Of a DNA stretch of 64,000 nt, positions 1 to 12,245 are shown piece by piece. Made by a program: the position numbers and the translations under genes. Under the pieces are notes generated by a model, which saw nothing but the letters and a program-made list of their open reading frames with translations, was not told the DNA's origin and did not search any database. The stretch's first letter is position 1. Each line of letters starts with the position of its first letter. The DNA comes from Aurelia coerulea (taxonomy: Eukaryota; Cnidaria; Scyphozoa; Semaeostomeae; Ulmaridae): NCBI GenBank assembly GCA_039566865.1, contig CM076943.1, forward strand, positions 37,456,663 to 37,520,662. The letters run 5' to 3'.

Positions 1-1938
1 GAGGGGCACGGCATTTCAGTGGCGCTTTTTTCGTAAGAAGGGCACTTTAATATACACTAGATTTTTTGACGGTAGAAATGTGATATATGGAAGAAAATAG
101 TGTGAACAATGATAGATATCCGATTTCCTTCAAAATGAAACAAAATGAGAAATATACATAACTAAATCATGAAGTAAATAATAACTAAATGAAACGACTT
201 TCTGTCCGCATCGGTCTTCAAAAGGGGCATATCCTGAGACAAAAAGGGCACTTTTCGGTTTGTTGCAAAATCTGAGAGAGCACGTTCCCCCAGTGCCCCC
301 AGTTCCTACATCTCTGGTTTCGCTACATCTAATGTGATAGTTCTGATGCATATCATAAAATCTGGTCTGCTTCATCAAGTGGCCTTTTTATTGGGCTACT
401 GCCATTTCAATAGAAGCTAAATCGTGCATTAAACAGTTGCAATTGCAAATAAATAGTCTAAAATTTTGAGGCAAGCTACGTGCATGATCTCATTCTTCAA
501 ACATGGCTAATGGGGGCCTTTAATTATGTTTGAAGAATGAAAACATTATGCAGGGGCTTTTGCTCCAACCGGAAGGAATACACCTACCTACCTACCTACA
601 TAGGTACATAGGAATCAGGAATGTTGTAACAATGGGCATTATTTATGCACACAATCGAAACAATCAACGAAGCATCTGAGATATTTACAGGCAGTGTTAA
701 TGTATACAATCAAAACAATTCCGATATATTTGGGCCAACAATCAATTTTGGCGAATTTGCCAATTCGAATTTCCTCATTAAGGCTAATTACTGCTTGCTG
801 CCAACTCATTACAAAGCAATCTTCAAAATTTGACCTCTTTGACCTGGCACACTGCCCTTACTGTTTGAAATCTTAAATATCAATAACTGTTAGCAAGGAA
901 CCTACCAACCCATAAAATAGTATCAAGAAACAAGTGTGGCACTGTTGTAGAGGCAATTCTTATCTGGATAAAGTAAACACATTGTCAATATCGTCGGCTA
1001 TCCTTTTGTTTCACTCAGAGCAGTAGGAAGCATCTTAAACTTGGAGGGGCACGGCATTTCAGTGGCACTTTTTTCGTAAGAAGGGCACTTTAATATACAC
1101 CAGATTTTTTGACGGTAGAAATGTGATATATGGAAGAAAATAGTGCGAATGCTGATAGATATCCGATTTCCTTCAAAATGAAACAAAATGAAACAAAATG
1201 AGAAATAAACATAACTACATCATGAAGTAAATAATAACTAAATGAAACGACTTTCTGTCCGCATCGGTCTTCAAAAGGGGCATATCCTGAAACAAAAAGG
1301 GCACTTTTTGGTTTGTTGCAAAATCTGGGAGAGCACGTTCCCCCCCAGTGCCCCCAGTTCCTACATCTCTGGTTTCGCTACATGTAATGTGATAGTTCTG
1401 ATGCTTATCAAAAAATCTGGTCTGCTTCATCAAGGGGCCTTTTTATTGGGCTACTGCCATTTCAATGGAAGCTAAATCGTGCATTAAACAGTTGCAATTG
1501 CAAATAAATATTCTATTATTTTGAGGCAAGCTACGTGCATGATGTTATTCTTCAAACATGGCTAAGGGGGGCCTTTAATTATGTTTGAAGAATGAAAACA
1601 TTATGCAGGGGCTTTTTCTCCAACCGGAAGGAATAGACCTACCTATATAGAGACATAGGAATCAGGAATGTTGTAACAATAGGCATTATTTATGCACACA
1701 ATCGAAACAATCCGCGAAGCATCTGAGATATTTACAGGCATTGTTAATGTGCACAATCAAAACAATTCTGAGATAATTGGGCTAACAATCAAATTTGGTG
1801 TAGTTGCCAATTGATATTTCCTCATTAAGGCTAATTAACTACTTGATCCTAACTTTAATGGAGCTACCAACTCATTACAAGGCAATCTTCAAAATTTGAC
1901 CTCTTTGACCTGGCACACTGCCCTTACTGTTCGAAACA

Positions 1939-3643
1939 TAAGATCCTTTTGGATGATTACAAAGTCCGTCCTGAGCTAAGCAAGCATAAGAAAATCTGAA
2001 AATTGATTTCTTCATAACCCCAAATGATCGTTGATGCTGTTTTTAGCTACAGTCAGAGAGATGAGTGTTGCTGCTGAAGTCGCCTTCAATAGAAAATCAA
2101 GCGCCTTGTATGTCTCAAATTAGATGTCATGTGAGATTTACGATAATGCAAAATTACTTATGTTTATGCAGAACCCTGCAGAACGTTTCTATTCGCGGGC
2201 ATCTAGTTTGAGACAAGCAGTCACGAAAATAACCTCTGTGCAGATTCACATGCATGAAGATGTTTTGGTTCAGTGTGATCACGTGCCCTCCTCCAGTCAA
2301 TGGGGCCATAGTTTGCTGGAATTCTGCACCTTTTCTCTCAACTTCACCTGCGACGTTTGCATCCGTAGCTGTGTAGGAGGGCGGTCCTTCTACCTTCGGT
2401 GATACTGCGAATGCAATCCTCTGTGCAGGCCGCCGGTTACATCATCCTCCAAGGTTGACTTATTTGCATAATGAGTACTATCAATAAGTGGCTAATGATG
2501 CGTTCGTTCTAGAAAACGATTGTTTTAACATCATTAAGCTGCTAATGAAGTCAAGAACGTGCCAATTTGTTGTTGTGCCAGGGTAAACATCATGGTGATT
2601 TATCCATCTTGCGGTGTCAAATCTGTCCAACATGAAATAAGCCGACGTCAAATGTTGCTATAGGATCGCAGGAATCTTCTGTCTTGTATGCGCTTTGTGT
2701 GCGCTTTCTTTATTTCAGTGCCAATTAGCAGAGATAAAACGTTAATTAATTGCTTTAACGAGCGTGACTGACTTACTTACTTTCTTTCTTTCTTTCTTTC
2801 TGACTTTCTGACTGACATCGGAGCCCCTTCTTAGATTACAAAGGACTTTGTAATCAAAAATTGATTTCTTCATAACCCCAAATGATTGTTGATGTTGTTT
2901 TTAGCTACAGTCAGAGAGATGAGTGTTGCTCCTAAAGTCGCCTTCCATAGAAAATCAAGCGCCTTGTATGTCTCAAATTAGATGTCATGTGAGATTTCCG
3001 ATAATGCAAAATTGCTTATGTTTAATATATAGAACCCTGAAGAACGTTTCTATTTGCGGGCATCTAGTTTGAGACAAGTAGTCACGAAAATAACCTCTGT
3101 GCAGAATCATATGCATGAAGATGTTTCGGTTCAGTGTGATCACGTGCCTTCCCCCAGTTAATGGGGCCATTGTTTGCCGGGATCCTGCACCTTTCCTCTC
3201 AACTTCACCTGCGACGTTTCCATCCGTAGCTGTGTAGGAGGAGGGTCCTTCTACCTTCGGTGATGCTGCGAATGCTAGCCTCTGTGCAGGCCGCCGGTTA
3301 CATCATCCTCTAAACTTGACTTATTTGCATAATGAATACTATCAATAAGTGGCTAATGATGCGTTCGTTCTAGAAAACGATTGTTTTAACATAATTAAGC
3401 TGCTAATGATGTCAAGAACGTGCCAATTCTGGGTAAATTTGTTGTTGTGCCAGGGTAAACATCATGGTGATTTATCCATCTTATGGTGTCAAATCTGTCT
3501 AACATGAAATAAGCCGACGTCAAATTTTGCTATAGGATCGCGGGAAACTTCTGTCTTGTATGCGCTTTCTGTGCGCTTTCTTTATTCCAGTGCCAATTAG
3601 CAGAGATAAAACGTTAATCAATTGCTTTAACGAGCGTGACGGA

Positions 3644-3682
<39 letters not shown>

Positions 3683-3748
3683 ACTTTCTTTCTTTCTGAC
3701 TGACCTGGAGCCCCCTCTTAGATTACAAAGTTGGACTTTGTAATCAAA
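1939..3748. repeat. Insert of two tandem ~0.87 kb copies, bounded by a 14-bp inverted repeat
   Basis: This segment interrupts one unit A monomer, which breaks near 1938 and resumes near 3749. It holds two closely similar tandem copies, about 2001-2857 and 2858-3746. Each ends in a TTTC-rich microsatellite (about 2780-2801 and 3644-3697) followed by GATTACAAAG-GGACTTTGTAATC, which can fold on itself. TGATTACAAAGTCC at 1954-1967 and GGACTTTGTAATCA at 3733-3746 form a 14-bp inverted repeat that bounds the pair. No coding potential or clear target duplication was found, so the class is unknown. Confidence 0.75.
2780..2801 (+). repeat. TTTC microsatellite
   Basis: A short run of TTTC/CTTT units at the end of the first tandem copy. 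A longer run with the same motif occupies about 3644-3697 in the second copy. Confidence 0.9.
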
Positions 3749-5758
3749 AATCTTCAATATCGATAGCTGTTAACAAGGGAACCTAGCAACCTATATAATG
3801 CTATCAAGGAACAAGTGTGGCACTGTTATATTGGCAACTCTTGTCAGGATAAAGTATAAAATTTGTCAATATTGTCGGCTTTCCTTTAGTTTCACTCAGG
3901 GCACTAGGAAGCATCTTAAATTTGGAGGGGCGCACGGCATTTCAATGGCCCTTTTTTTTCGTAAGAAGGGCACTTCAATATACATCAGATTGTTAATGGT
4001 AAAATGTGATACATAGTAGAAGAAAATACTATGAATGCTGATAGTTATTCGATTTCCTTCACAATGAAATAGTGAAAAGTAAATATAACTAAATCACGAA
4101 GTAAATAGTAACATAATCAAAGTGCTTTTTGTCTGCATAGGTCTTTAAAAAGGGCATATCCTGAGACAAAAAGAGGACCTTTTGGTTTGTTGCCAAACTT
4201 TGGGGCACGTGCCCCCAGTGCCCCCAGGTTCTTTACGTCTCTGGACTCTCGCTACATCTAATATAATAGTTTTGATGCTTATCAAGAAATCTGGTCTGCT
4301 TCATCAAGTGGCCTTGTTATTATTAGGCTACAGCCATTTCGATATAAATTAAAATCGTGCATTGCAATTGCAAGTAGATATTCAATTACTTTGAGGCAAG
4401 CTATGTGCATGATCTCATTCTTCAAACATGGCTAATGGGGGCCTTTAATTATGTTTGAAGAATGAAAACATTATGGAGGGGTTTTGCTCAAACCGGAAGG
4501 AATAGACCTATCTACCTACCTATATAGAGACATAGGAATCAGGAATGTTGTAACAATAAGCATTATTTATGCACACAATCGAAACAATCAGCGAAGCATC
4601 TGAGATATTTATAGGCATTGTTAATGTATACAATCAAAACAATTCTGATATATTTGGGCCAACAATGAACTTTGGCGAAGTTGCCAATTCACATTTCCTC
4701 ATTAAGGCTAATCACTACTTGCTCCTAACATTAATCCAGCTGACAACTCATTACAAGGCAATTTTCAAAATTTGACCTCTTTGACCTGGCACACTGCCCT
4801 TACTGTTTGAAATCTTCGATATGGATAACTGTTGCCAAGGGAACCAACGAACCCATATAATACTACCAAGAAACAAATGTGACACTGTTATAGTGGCAAC
4901 TCTTGTCAGGATAGGGTAAAAATTGTCAATATTGTCGGCCATCCTTCAGTTTTACTCAGCGCAGTAGGAAGCATCTTAAACTTGGAGGGGGCAAGGCAAT
5001 TTAAAGGCACTTTTTTGGTAAGAATGGCACTGCAATATACAACAGATTTTTGACGGTAAAATGTGATATATAGAAGAAAATAGTGTGAGTGCCGATAGAT
5101 ATCCGATTTCCTTCACAATGAAACAAAGTGAGAAGTAAACATAACTACATCACGAATAAATAATAACAAATTAAACTACTTTCTGTCCGCATTGGTCTTT
5201 AAAAGGGGCACATCCTGAGACAAAAAGGGCACCTTTTTGTTTGTTGCAAAATCCTTGGGGGGCACGTTCCACGAGTGCCTCCGGTTCCCTACGTCTTTGG
5301 ACTCTCGCTAAATCTAATTTAATAGTTCTGATGGATATCAAGAAATCTGGTCTGCTTCATCAAGTGGGCTCGTTATTAGGCTACAATCATTTCGATATGA
5401 ACTAAATCGTGCCGTGCAATTGCAAATAGATATTCTACTACTTTGAGGCAAGCTATGTGCATGATCTCATTCTTCAAACATGGCTAATGGGGGCCTTTAA
5501 TTATGTTTGAAGAATGAAAACATTATGGAGGGGCTTTTGCTCAAACCGGAAGGAATAGACCTACCTACCTACCTATATAGAGACATAGGAATCAGGAATG
5601 TTGTAACAAAAAGCATTATTTGTGCACACTATCACAACAATTAATGAAGCATTTGAGATATTTACAGGCATTGTAAATGTATACAATCAAAACAATTCTG
5701 AGATATTTTAGCTAACAATCAAATTTGGCTTAGTTGCCAATTGATATTTCCTCATTAC

Positions 5759-6401
5759 GGCATGTTGTAAAAACCAGACCCTAAGACCCTGGGACCCCTG
5801 AGACCCCTAGGACCTTTAAGTACTAGACATGAAAGGACCCTTAGCACCAGAGCGTCATAATGATGAAGTTGTGCATTATTGACTTCCCCTCTTCCATCCC
5901 ATGAACTTCCACTCTTTCAAACCAAAGCCAGGAATGATGCAGAGAGTTTATACCATGAAGAAGTACTATTTTGACTATCTCCTATAGACCATTTTGACAT
6001 TTAGAAAAAGGATCTGGGGAGAGCAATATTTTTCTGGTAAATGGCTGCCACAGGGCTTTTCACCAACGATAAATCGAACTGTGGCAGCCATTTACCAGAA
6101 AAATGTTGCTCTCCCCAGGCCCTTTTCTAAATGTCAAAATGGTCTATTGTGTTATTTTAAAGACTTTCTGCATGAATAAAGGCATCCTGACGTTGGTTTG
6201 AACGGACGAAAGTTCGTAGGATGAACGATGGGAAGCTCATACAACACGCAGCCTCGTGTTTGACAGCTTGATGACATTGATCTATTGTTTGTCTGTGGTG
6301 ATGTCCCTCTGGTGTTAAGGGTCCTTTTCATTTTTAGTACTTAAAGGTCCTTGGGGTCTCAGGGGTCCTAGGGTCTTAGGGTCCGGTTTTTACAACATGC
6401 C
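5759..6401. mobile_element. 643-bp foldback element with 9-bp TSD (Mutator-like MITE)
   Basis: The ends are the perfect inverted repeat GGCATGTTGTAAAAACC / GGTTTTTACAACATGCC. They extend with few mismatches to about 85-95 bp on each side (repeated AGACCC/GGGTCT motifs). The element is flanked by the 9-bp direct repeat CCTCATTAC at 5750-5758 and 6402-6410, and it interrupts a unit A monomer whose other copies give the empty site. Inside, about 5987-6146 is a second, near-perfect palindrome. A 9-bp duplication with long terminal inverted repeats fits Mutator-like elements; that superfamily call is inference because no transposase is present. Confidence 0.85.
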
Positions 6402-8263
6402 CCTCATTACTACTTGCTCCTAACATCAATGGAGCTGCCAACTCATTACAAAGCAATTTTCAAAATTTGACCTCTTTGACCTGGCACACTGCCCTTACTG
6501 TTTGAAATCCTCAATATCAATGACTGTTTGCAAGGGAACGTACCTACCCATAAAATATTATCAAGAAACACGTCTGGCACTGTTGTAGGTTCAATTCTTG
6601 TGTGGAAAAGGTAAACACATTGTCAATATCGTCAGCTGTCCTTTAGTTTCACTCAGAGCAATAGGAAGCATCTTAAACTTGGAGGGGCACGGCATTTCAG
6701 TGGCACTTTTTTCGTAAGAAGGGCACTTTGATACACACCAGATTGTTGACGGTAAAAATGTGACATATAGAAGGAAATAGTGTGAATGCTGATAGATATT
6801 TGATTTCCTTCACAATGAAACAAACTGAGAAGTAAACATAAGTAAATCATGAAGTAAATAATAACAAAATTAAACGACTTTCTGTTCACATAGGTCTTCA
6901 AAAGGGGCACATCCTGAAACAAAAAGGGCACTTTTTGGTTTGTTGCAAAATCTGGGAGGGAACGCTCCCCCAGTGCCCCCAATTCCTACATCTCTGGTTT
7001 CGCTACATCAATATAATAGTTCTGATGCATATCAAGAAATCTGGTCTGCTTCATCAAGTGGGCTTTTTATTAGGCTACTGCCATCTTAATAGAAACTAAA
7101 TCGGGCATTAAACAGTTGCAATTGCAAATAAATGTTCTATTATTTTGAGGCAAGCTACGTGCATGATCTCATTCTTCAAACATGGCTAATGGGGGCCTTT
7201 AATTATGTTTGAAGAATGAAAACATTATGCAGGGGCTTTTGCTCCAACCGGAAGGAATACACCTAGACATATAGACATATAGATAGGTACATAGGAATCA
7301 GGAATGTTGTAACAATGGGCATTATTTGTGCACACAATCGAAACAATCAGCGAAGCATCTTAGATATTTATAGGCATTGTTATTGTATACAATCAAAACA
7401 ATTCTGATATATTTGGGCAAACAATGAACTTTGACGTAGTTCCCAATTCACATTTCCTCATTAAGGCTAATTACTACTTGCTCCTAACGTTAATTCAGCT
7501 GCCAACTCATTACAAGGCAATTTTCAAAATTTGACCTCTTTGACCTGGCACACTGCCCTTACTGTTTGAAATCTTCGATATGGATAACTGTTGCCAAGGG
7601 AACCAACAAACCCATATAATACCATCAAGAAGAAAGTGTGGCACTGTTATAGTGGCAACTCTTGTGAGGATATAGCAAAAAAATTTGTCAATATTGTCGG
7701 CCATCCTTCAGTTTTACTCAGAGCAGTAGGAAGCATTGTAAACTTGGAGGGGCACGGCAATTTAAAGGCACTATTTTCGTAAGAATGGCACTTTAATATA
7801 CAACAGATTTTTGACGGGAAAAATGTGATATATAGAAGAAAATAGTAGGAGTGCTGATAGATATCCGATTTCCTTCACAATTAAACAAAGTGAGAAGTAA
7901 ACATGCTAAATCACGAAGTAAACAATAACATCATTAAACTACTTTCTGTCCGCATTGGTCTTTAAAAGGGGCACATCCTGAGACAAAAGGGCACCTTTTG
8001 GTTTGTTGCAAAATCTTGGGAGGTACGTGCCAACAGTGCCTCCGGTTCCCTACGTCTTTGGACTCTCACTACATCTAATGTAATAGTTTTGATGCATATC
8101 AAGAAATCTGGTCTGCTTCATCAAGTGGGCTCGTTATTAGGCTACAGCCGTTTTGATATAAACTAAATGGTGCATTGCCATTGCAGATCAATATTCTACT
8201 ACTTTGAGGCAAGCTATGTGCATGATCTCATTCTTCAAACATGGCTAATGGGGGCCTTTAATT

Positions 8264-10655
8264 ATGTACGAAGTAAAACGAGTACATGTAGGAGTGGAGT
8301 TGTGTAACGCACTCAGTAACTAACTCACTAACTCCGAACCAAGAACGCATTCCGCGAACCAGCTAAGAATGCCAAGAATGCAATCAGTTGCCAACAGCTG
8401 TGTTGTTGCTGCGCCTCCGCACCATCAGATCACTGCATTTGCTGAGACTTTTTTGGCAGAGCACCAGGAAAACAAACCATTTGCACTTATTATTTTAGAT
8501 GTCATGTGATCAACGAAAGTTCTAGAAGGAACGTTGTGACGCAGTCGATTCATGTCCAATTCGACCACAAATGAGCACATTAACCATATTGCATGTTGCT
8601 CCCTTTACAAAAGTGTTGGCAGATTTTCAATTCAACAATTTTGGATACAGGAAGTAAATATCTTCATTGGTACCCGGACTTCTGCTTCGAAGCCAAATCC
8701 CACAATGGCTACATTGCTTTTATGTGCCACTGCAGAGGTCGCCGCGTTCGACCTCGAAGATACTTGCAGGCTGAGTTGGGTTAGAGCTTCACTATCGTAC
8801 ACATTCCAAAATTCTAGAAAATCTATAAAAATATTGTAGATTCAGATTTTTATAGAATAGCAGAAAGGTCTATTGTAGATCGCAGATGCTGTAACTGCTT
8901 TTGAAACCTGACACGGGACTGATCACGTCCGGCCTCAATCAATAACTTGATGGGGTAAATGAACGTCTGTTTTGAAATTTTACTTTCTTGGGGCAAATGT
9001 TACAGTTGACTCGAGTTGACTCTGTGCCGCTGTGCAAGCATCAATCCACAGGAACATGTTTTCCTTTTAGGTCGAACAAGGGATGCGAGGACCCCTTAAA
9101 AACTAGTCCTTGTGTGCTGAAGGACTGCCCCCTCCAGTAGAAAATAGAAATATGAAACAAGAAAAGTATCGGAATTGCCGCAGCTTCAAAGAAGCTCATT
9201 GCTCCCATCTGAAGGTAGACTTGCTCCAAGTCTATTCAGTGGACCATCAGCAATAAAAGAATATAATTTCTTCTGCGGGGGCGTATGCTACTAAGGTGAC
9301 GCTGCGAAGGAGAAGTGAGAACGAAACTGAATATCTGAATATTCAGTTTCGTTCTCACTTCTCCTTCGCAGCGTCACCTTAGTAGCATACGCCCCCGCAG
9401 AAGAAATTATATTCTTTTATTGCTGATGGTCCACTGAATAGACTTGGAGCAAGTCTAATCTGAAGGTCACCATGTGCTCTTTCCTGTCTGCAATGGTTAT
9501 TTGGAAGCATTTACCCTAAGCTATTTTAAACTTTGTTCTGTACCAGCGTTCTTCGTACATGGCTAATGGGCCCCTTTAATTATGTACGAAGTAAAACGAG
9601 TACATGTAGGAGTGGAGTTGTGTAACGCACTCAGTAACTAACTCACGAACCAAGAACGCATTCCGCGAACCAGCTAAGAATGCTAAGAATGCAAACAGTT
9701 GCCAACTGCTGTATTGTTGCTGCGCCTCCGCACCATCAGATCACTGCATTTGCTGAGACCTTTTTGGCAGAGCACCAGGAATACAAACCATTTGCACTAA
9801 TTATTTTCGATGTCATGTGATCAACGAAAATTCTAGAAGAAACGTTGTGACGCAGTCGATTCATGTCCAATTAGACCACAAATGAGCCCATTAACCATAT
9901 TGCATGTTGCTCTCTTTACAAAAGTGTTGGCAGATTTTCAATTCAACAATTTTGGATACTGGAAGTAAATATCTTAAATGGTACCCGGACTTCAGCTTCG
10001 AAGCCAAATCTCACAATGGCTAAATTGCTTTCATGTACCACCGCAGAGGTCGCCGCGTTGGACCTCGAAGATACTTGCCATTTTCAAGGTCGAGTTGGGT
10101 TAGAGCATGGTTAGAGCTTCAATATCGTACACATTCCGAAATTCTAGAAAATCTATAAAATATTGCTGATTCAGATTTTTTCTAGAATAGCAAAAAGGTC
10201 TATTGTAGATCGCAGATGCTCTAACTGCTTTTGAAACCTGACACGGGACTGTTGACGTCAGGCCTCAATCAATAACTTAATGGGGTAAATGAACGTCTGG
10301 TTTGAAATTTTACTTTCTTGGGGCAAATTTTACAGTTGACTCGAGTTGACTCTGTGCCGCTGTGCAAGCATCAATCCACGGGAACGTGTTTTCCTTTTAG
10401 GTCGAACAAGGGATGCGAGGACCCCTTAAAAACTAGCTCTTGTGTGCTGAAGGGCTGCCCCCTCCAGTAGAAAATAGAAATATGAAACAAGAAAAGTATC
10501 GGAATTGCCGCAGCTTCGAAGAAGCTCATTGATCCCATCTAAAGGTCACCATGTGCTCTTTCTTGTCTGCAATGATTATTTGGAAGCATTTTCTATAAGC
10601 TGTTTTAAACTTTGCTCTGTACCAGCGTTCTTCGTACATGGCTAATGGGCCCCTT
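8264..10655 (+). repeat. Two tandem copies of ~1.06 kb repeat unit B
   Basis: Copy 1 spans about 8264-9547 and includes a 251-bp insertion with its target duplication. Copy 2 spans about 9585-10638. They are near-identical apart from the insertion and small changes. The copies meet at a stem-loop (about 9553-9593, TTCGTACAT / ATGTACGAA) with a loop almost the same as that of unit A, so A and B are related families. The array ends inside the loop at about 10658. Short ORFs such as 8552-8839 are not preserved in the second copy. Confidence 0.85.
9216..9457. mobile_element. 242-bp near-perfect palindromic insertion with 9-bp TSD
   Basis: Two ~119-bp arms pair almost perfectly around a 4-nt centre. 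The outer 19 bases, TAGACTTGCTCCAAGTCTA, are themselves a small hairpin. The direct repeat ATCTGAAGG flanks it at 9207-9215 and 9458-9466. The second unit B copy has the matching uninterrupted site near 10536-10550 (CATCTAAAGGTCACC), so this is an insertion and not a recombination product. There is no coding capacity. A 9-bp duplication suggests Mutator-like mobilisation, by inference. Confidence 0.85.
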
Positions 10656-10895
10656 TAATCTTTATTTCATGTTGGTTAGGTAAGCCTAGTTTACTGTTAG
10701 TTATTTAGTTATATTCCTTGTTCTCACTATCTTGCTGCCATAACTCATACCTACTTTAACAGGAAGTGAATGAAATACGTGTGAAACCCCTACACCGCAC
10801 CTCCTACTTACCAGAACACCACTTCTGGAAACTTGCTGGAAAAGTTTTCTCAGAATTGTAGAAATAGTCAATTTCATTTTTGATCTACAATCGTG

Positions 10896-11144
10896 CCTTT
10901 CCATCCACATTTTATACTTTGCAGATGTGTTGGCTGTGTCAAATGAAAGGTCTCAATTTTCTACGAAATATTTTTTTTTTTTATATCCATTAAAAAGTTA
11001 CAATACATAAATACAAGCTACGCTACTTGTATTTATGTATTGTAACTTTTTAATGGATATAAAAAAAAATATTTCGTAGAAAATTGAGACCTTTCATTTG
11101 ACACAGCCAACACATCTGCAAAGTATAAAATGTGGATGGAAAGG
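10896..11144. repeat. 249-bp palindrome
   Basis: CCTTTCCATCCACA at the left and TGTGGATGGAAAGG at the right begin two ~120-bp arms with an 8-nt centre (CTACGCTA). I found no direct repeat at its borders. A 17-bp direct repeat, GGTTCAAGAAGTTGCTA, follows at 11143-11159 and 11165-11181 with a 22-bp period. Confidence 0.8.
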
Positions 11145-11261
11145 TTCAAGAAGTTGCTATCCAGGGTTCAAGAAGTTGCTAAGTATGAACAAGGAGACAA
11201 GCTACAAACATCTTTTTATTTAGACAGACATTCACTGCGTATATCTACACATGTCCGATAC

Positions 11262-11496
11262 ATGTTTTTTGTGGTTTCATGCACGTATTTTCTCAAAAGA
11301 AACTGCTTGTAAGAAATTTAACTGACAAATAGCCAAAAGAGTACTGCTCACGAGTAAACAGGTTGTGAACACGAAGATTGTTATGGAACATTGAAGAAAC
11401 TCGTAGGAATCTCTGAGTACTCAAAATCTGAAAGCTTTAAGAAACTTTCAGAACTGACCCAAATTCTTAGTTCTTATTACAAAAAAGTATGTGTAT
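11262..11496 (+). repeat. Copy of dispersed MITE-like repeat D
   Basis: This segment matches parts of 55733-56215 and, in reverse, 21970-22064 plus 25790-26093. Shared blocks include GAAGATTGTTATGGAAC and ACTCAAAATCTGA. The ends carry ACGTATTTT...AAGAAA-type inverted repeats, which marks D as a short non-coding inverted-repeat element. Boundaries are approximate. Confidence 0.65.
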
Positions 11497-11675
11497 ATCT
11501 ATTGCAAATACTTTGAAACTTACTTTACTGAGAATTTCCTTTCGTTACATGTTCCAGGGGCCTCTCAACGGAAACTCGATCCAGTGGTGGGAAGGGATGC
11601 CTTCATTCCCCTCCCCCTCACCATCTTGGTTCAAGGCATTGGTAATAAATACCGAGTTATTCATGGCAAATTTAA

Positions 11676-12241
11676 AGGGGCATTCCTCGAAAATTAAATG
11701 TATGCAGAGATTCATACTGTCATCCCGATCGAGAACCAGATCATGTCAGCCCTCGGAAATCGTTTTCCTTTCGTCGATCGCGCTTCTCAAACGCGAGATA
11801 TGGAAGAAAACATATGGACAAATTTTAATTTCAATACCCTATCATTTTTATGCATCGTTCTCGGCGAACAAAGGTAGCATATTTCCGTTAGTGTCCGTCG
11901 GTCGATTATAGGCGAATCTTGAAAGGCTCGTTGCACGTCGCCCGTTAAATTGAGTTTGAATGTCCTTTTGTATTCGTTCATTCATGTGTCCACGGTCAAC
12001 TACGCGCAAGAGAATTGATCGGCTTTACCGAGAATTCTCGTTTTCTGTCTCGGATTCAAATTTGAGGATATGGCTGAGTTCTCGGTCTCTATTTTAAAAA
12101 ATATCTGTTTCGTTTTTGGCCCGTTTGAACTTTATTCAAGTTGGAGAAATATTGGAAAATGTTTATAATGATAAGCATTTTCGTTTTAAAATCAAACAAC
12201 GCAGTTCACCGATATCAGGTTTTTTTCTGCGGAATGCCCCT
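11676..12241. mobile_element. 566-bp TTAA-flanked element (Kolobok/piggyBac type)
   Basis: AGGGGCATTCC at the left pairs with GGAATGCCCCT at the right. TTAA sits directly outside both ends (11672-11675 and 12242-12245). TTAA duplication is the signature of piggyBac and Kolobok elements. The interior has no ORF I can call, so it is a non-autonomous copy. Confidence 0.7.
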
Positions 12242-12245
12242 TTAA

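Larger units (their letters stand above)
1..8263 (+). repeat. Tandem array of ~1.04 kb repeat unit A
   Basis: At least six monomers lie head to tail. The marker GAGGGGCACGGCATTTC or a close variant recurs at 1, 1044, 3925, 4985, 6682 and 7747. Spacing is 1043-1071 bp once the two insertions (1939-3748 and 5759-6410) are removed. Each monomer carries the perfect 14-bp stem CATTCTTCAAACAT / ATGTTTGAAGAATG around a constant 21-nt loop, at about 491-539, 1546-1594, 4416-4464, 5468-5516 and 7170-7218. Two subtypes alternate (CATTTCAGTGGC versus CAATTTAAAGGC). The 60-95 aa ORFs inside are not conserved as proteins between monomers, so I read the array as non-coding. Part of each monomer (about 244-317 in the first) is the reverse complement of the small hAT-like MITE at 55893-56011. 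Confidence 0.9.

Noticed and set aside
491..539. Helitron 3' hairpin
   Set aside because: The stem is plausible, but the loop is 21 nt and no CTRR end follows at the usual distance.
1..8263. CRISPR-like or gene array
   Set aside because: Units are ~1.04 kb with no short repeat-spacer pattern, and the ORFs differ between units.
8552..8839. 95-aa ORF in repeat unit B
   Set aside because: The second B copy does not preserve the frame.
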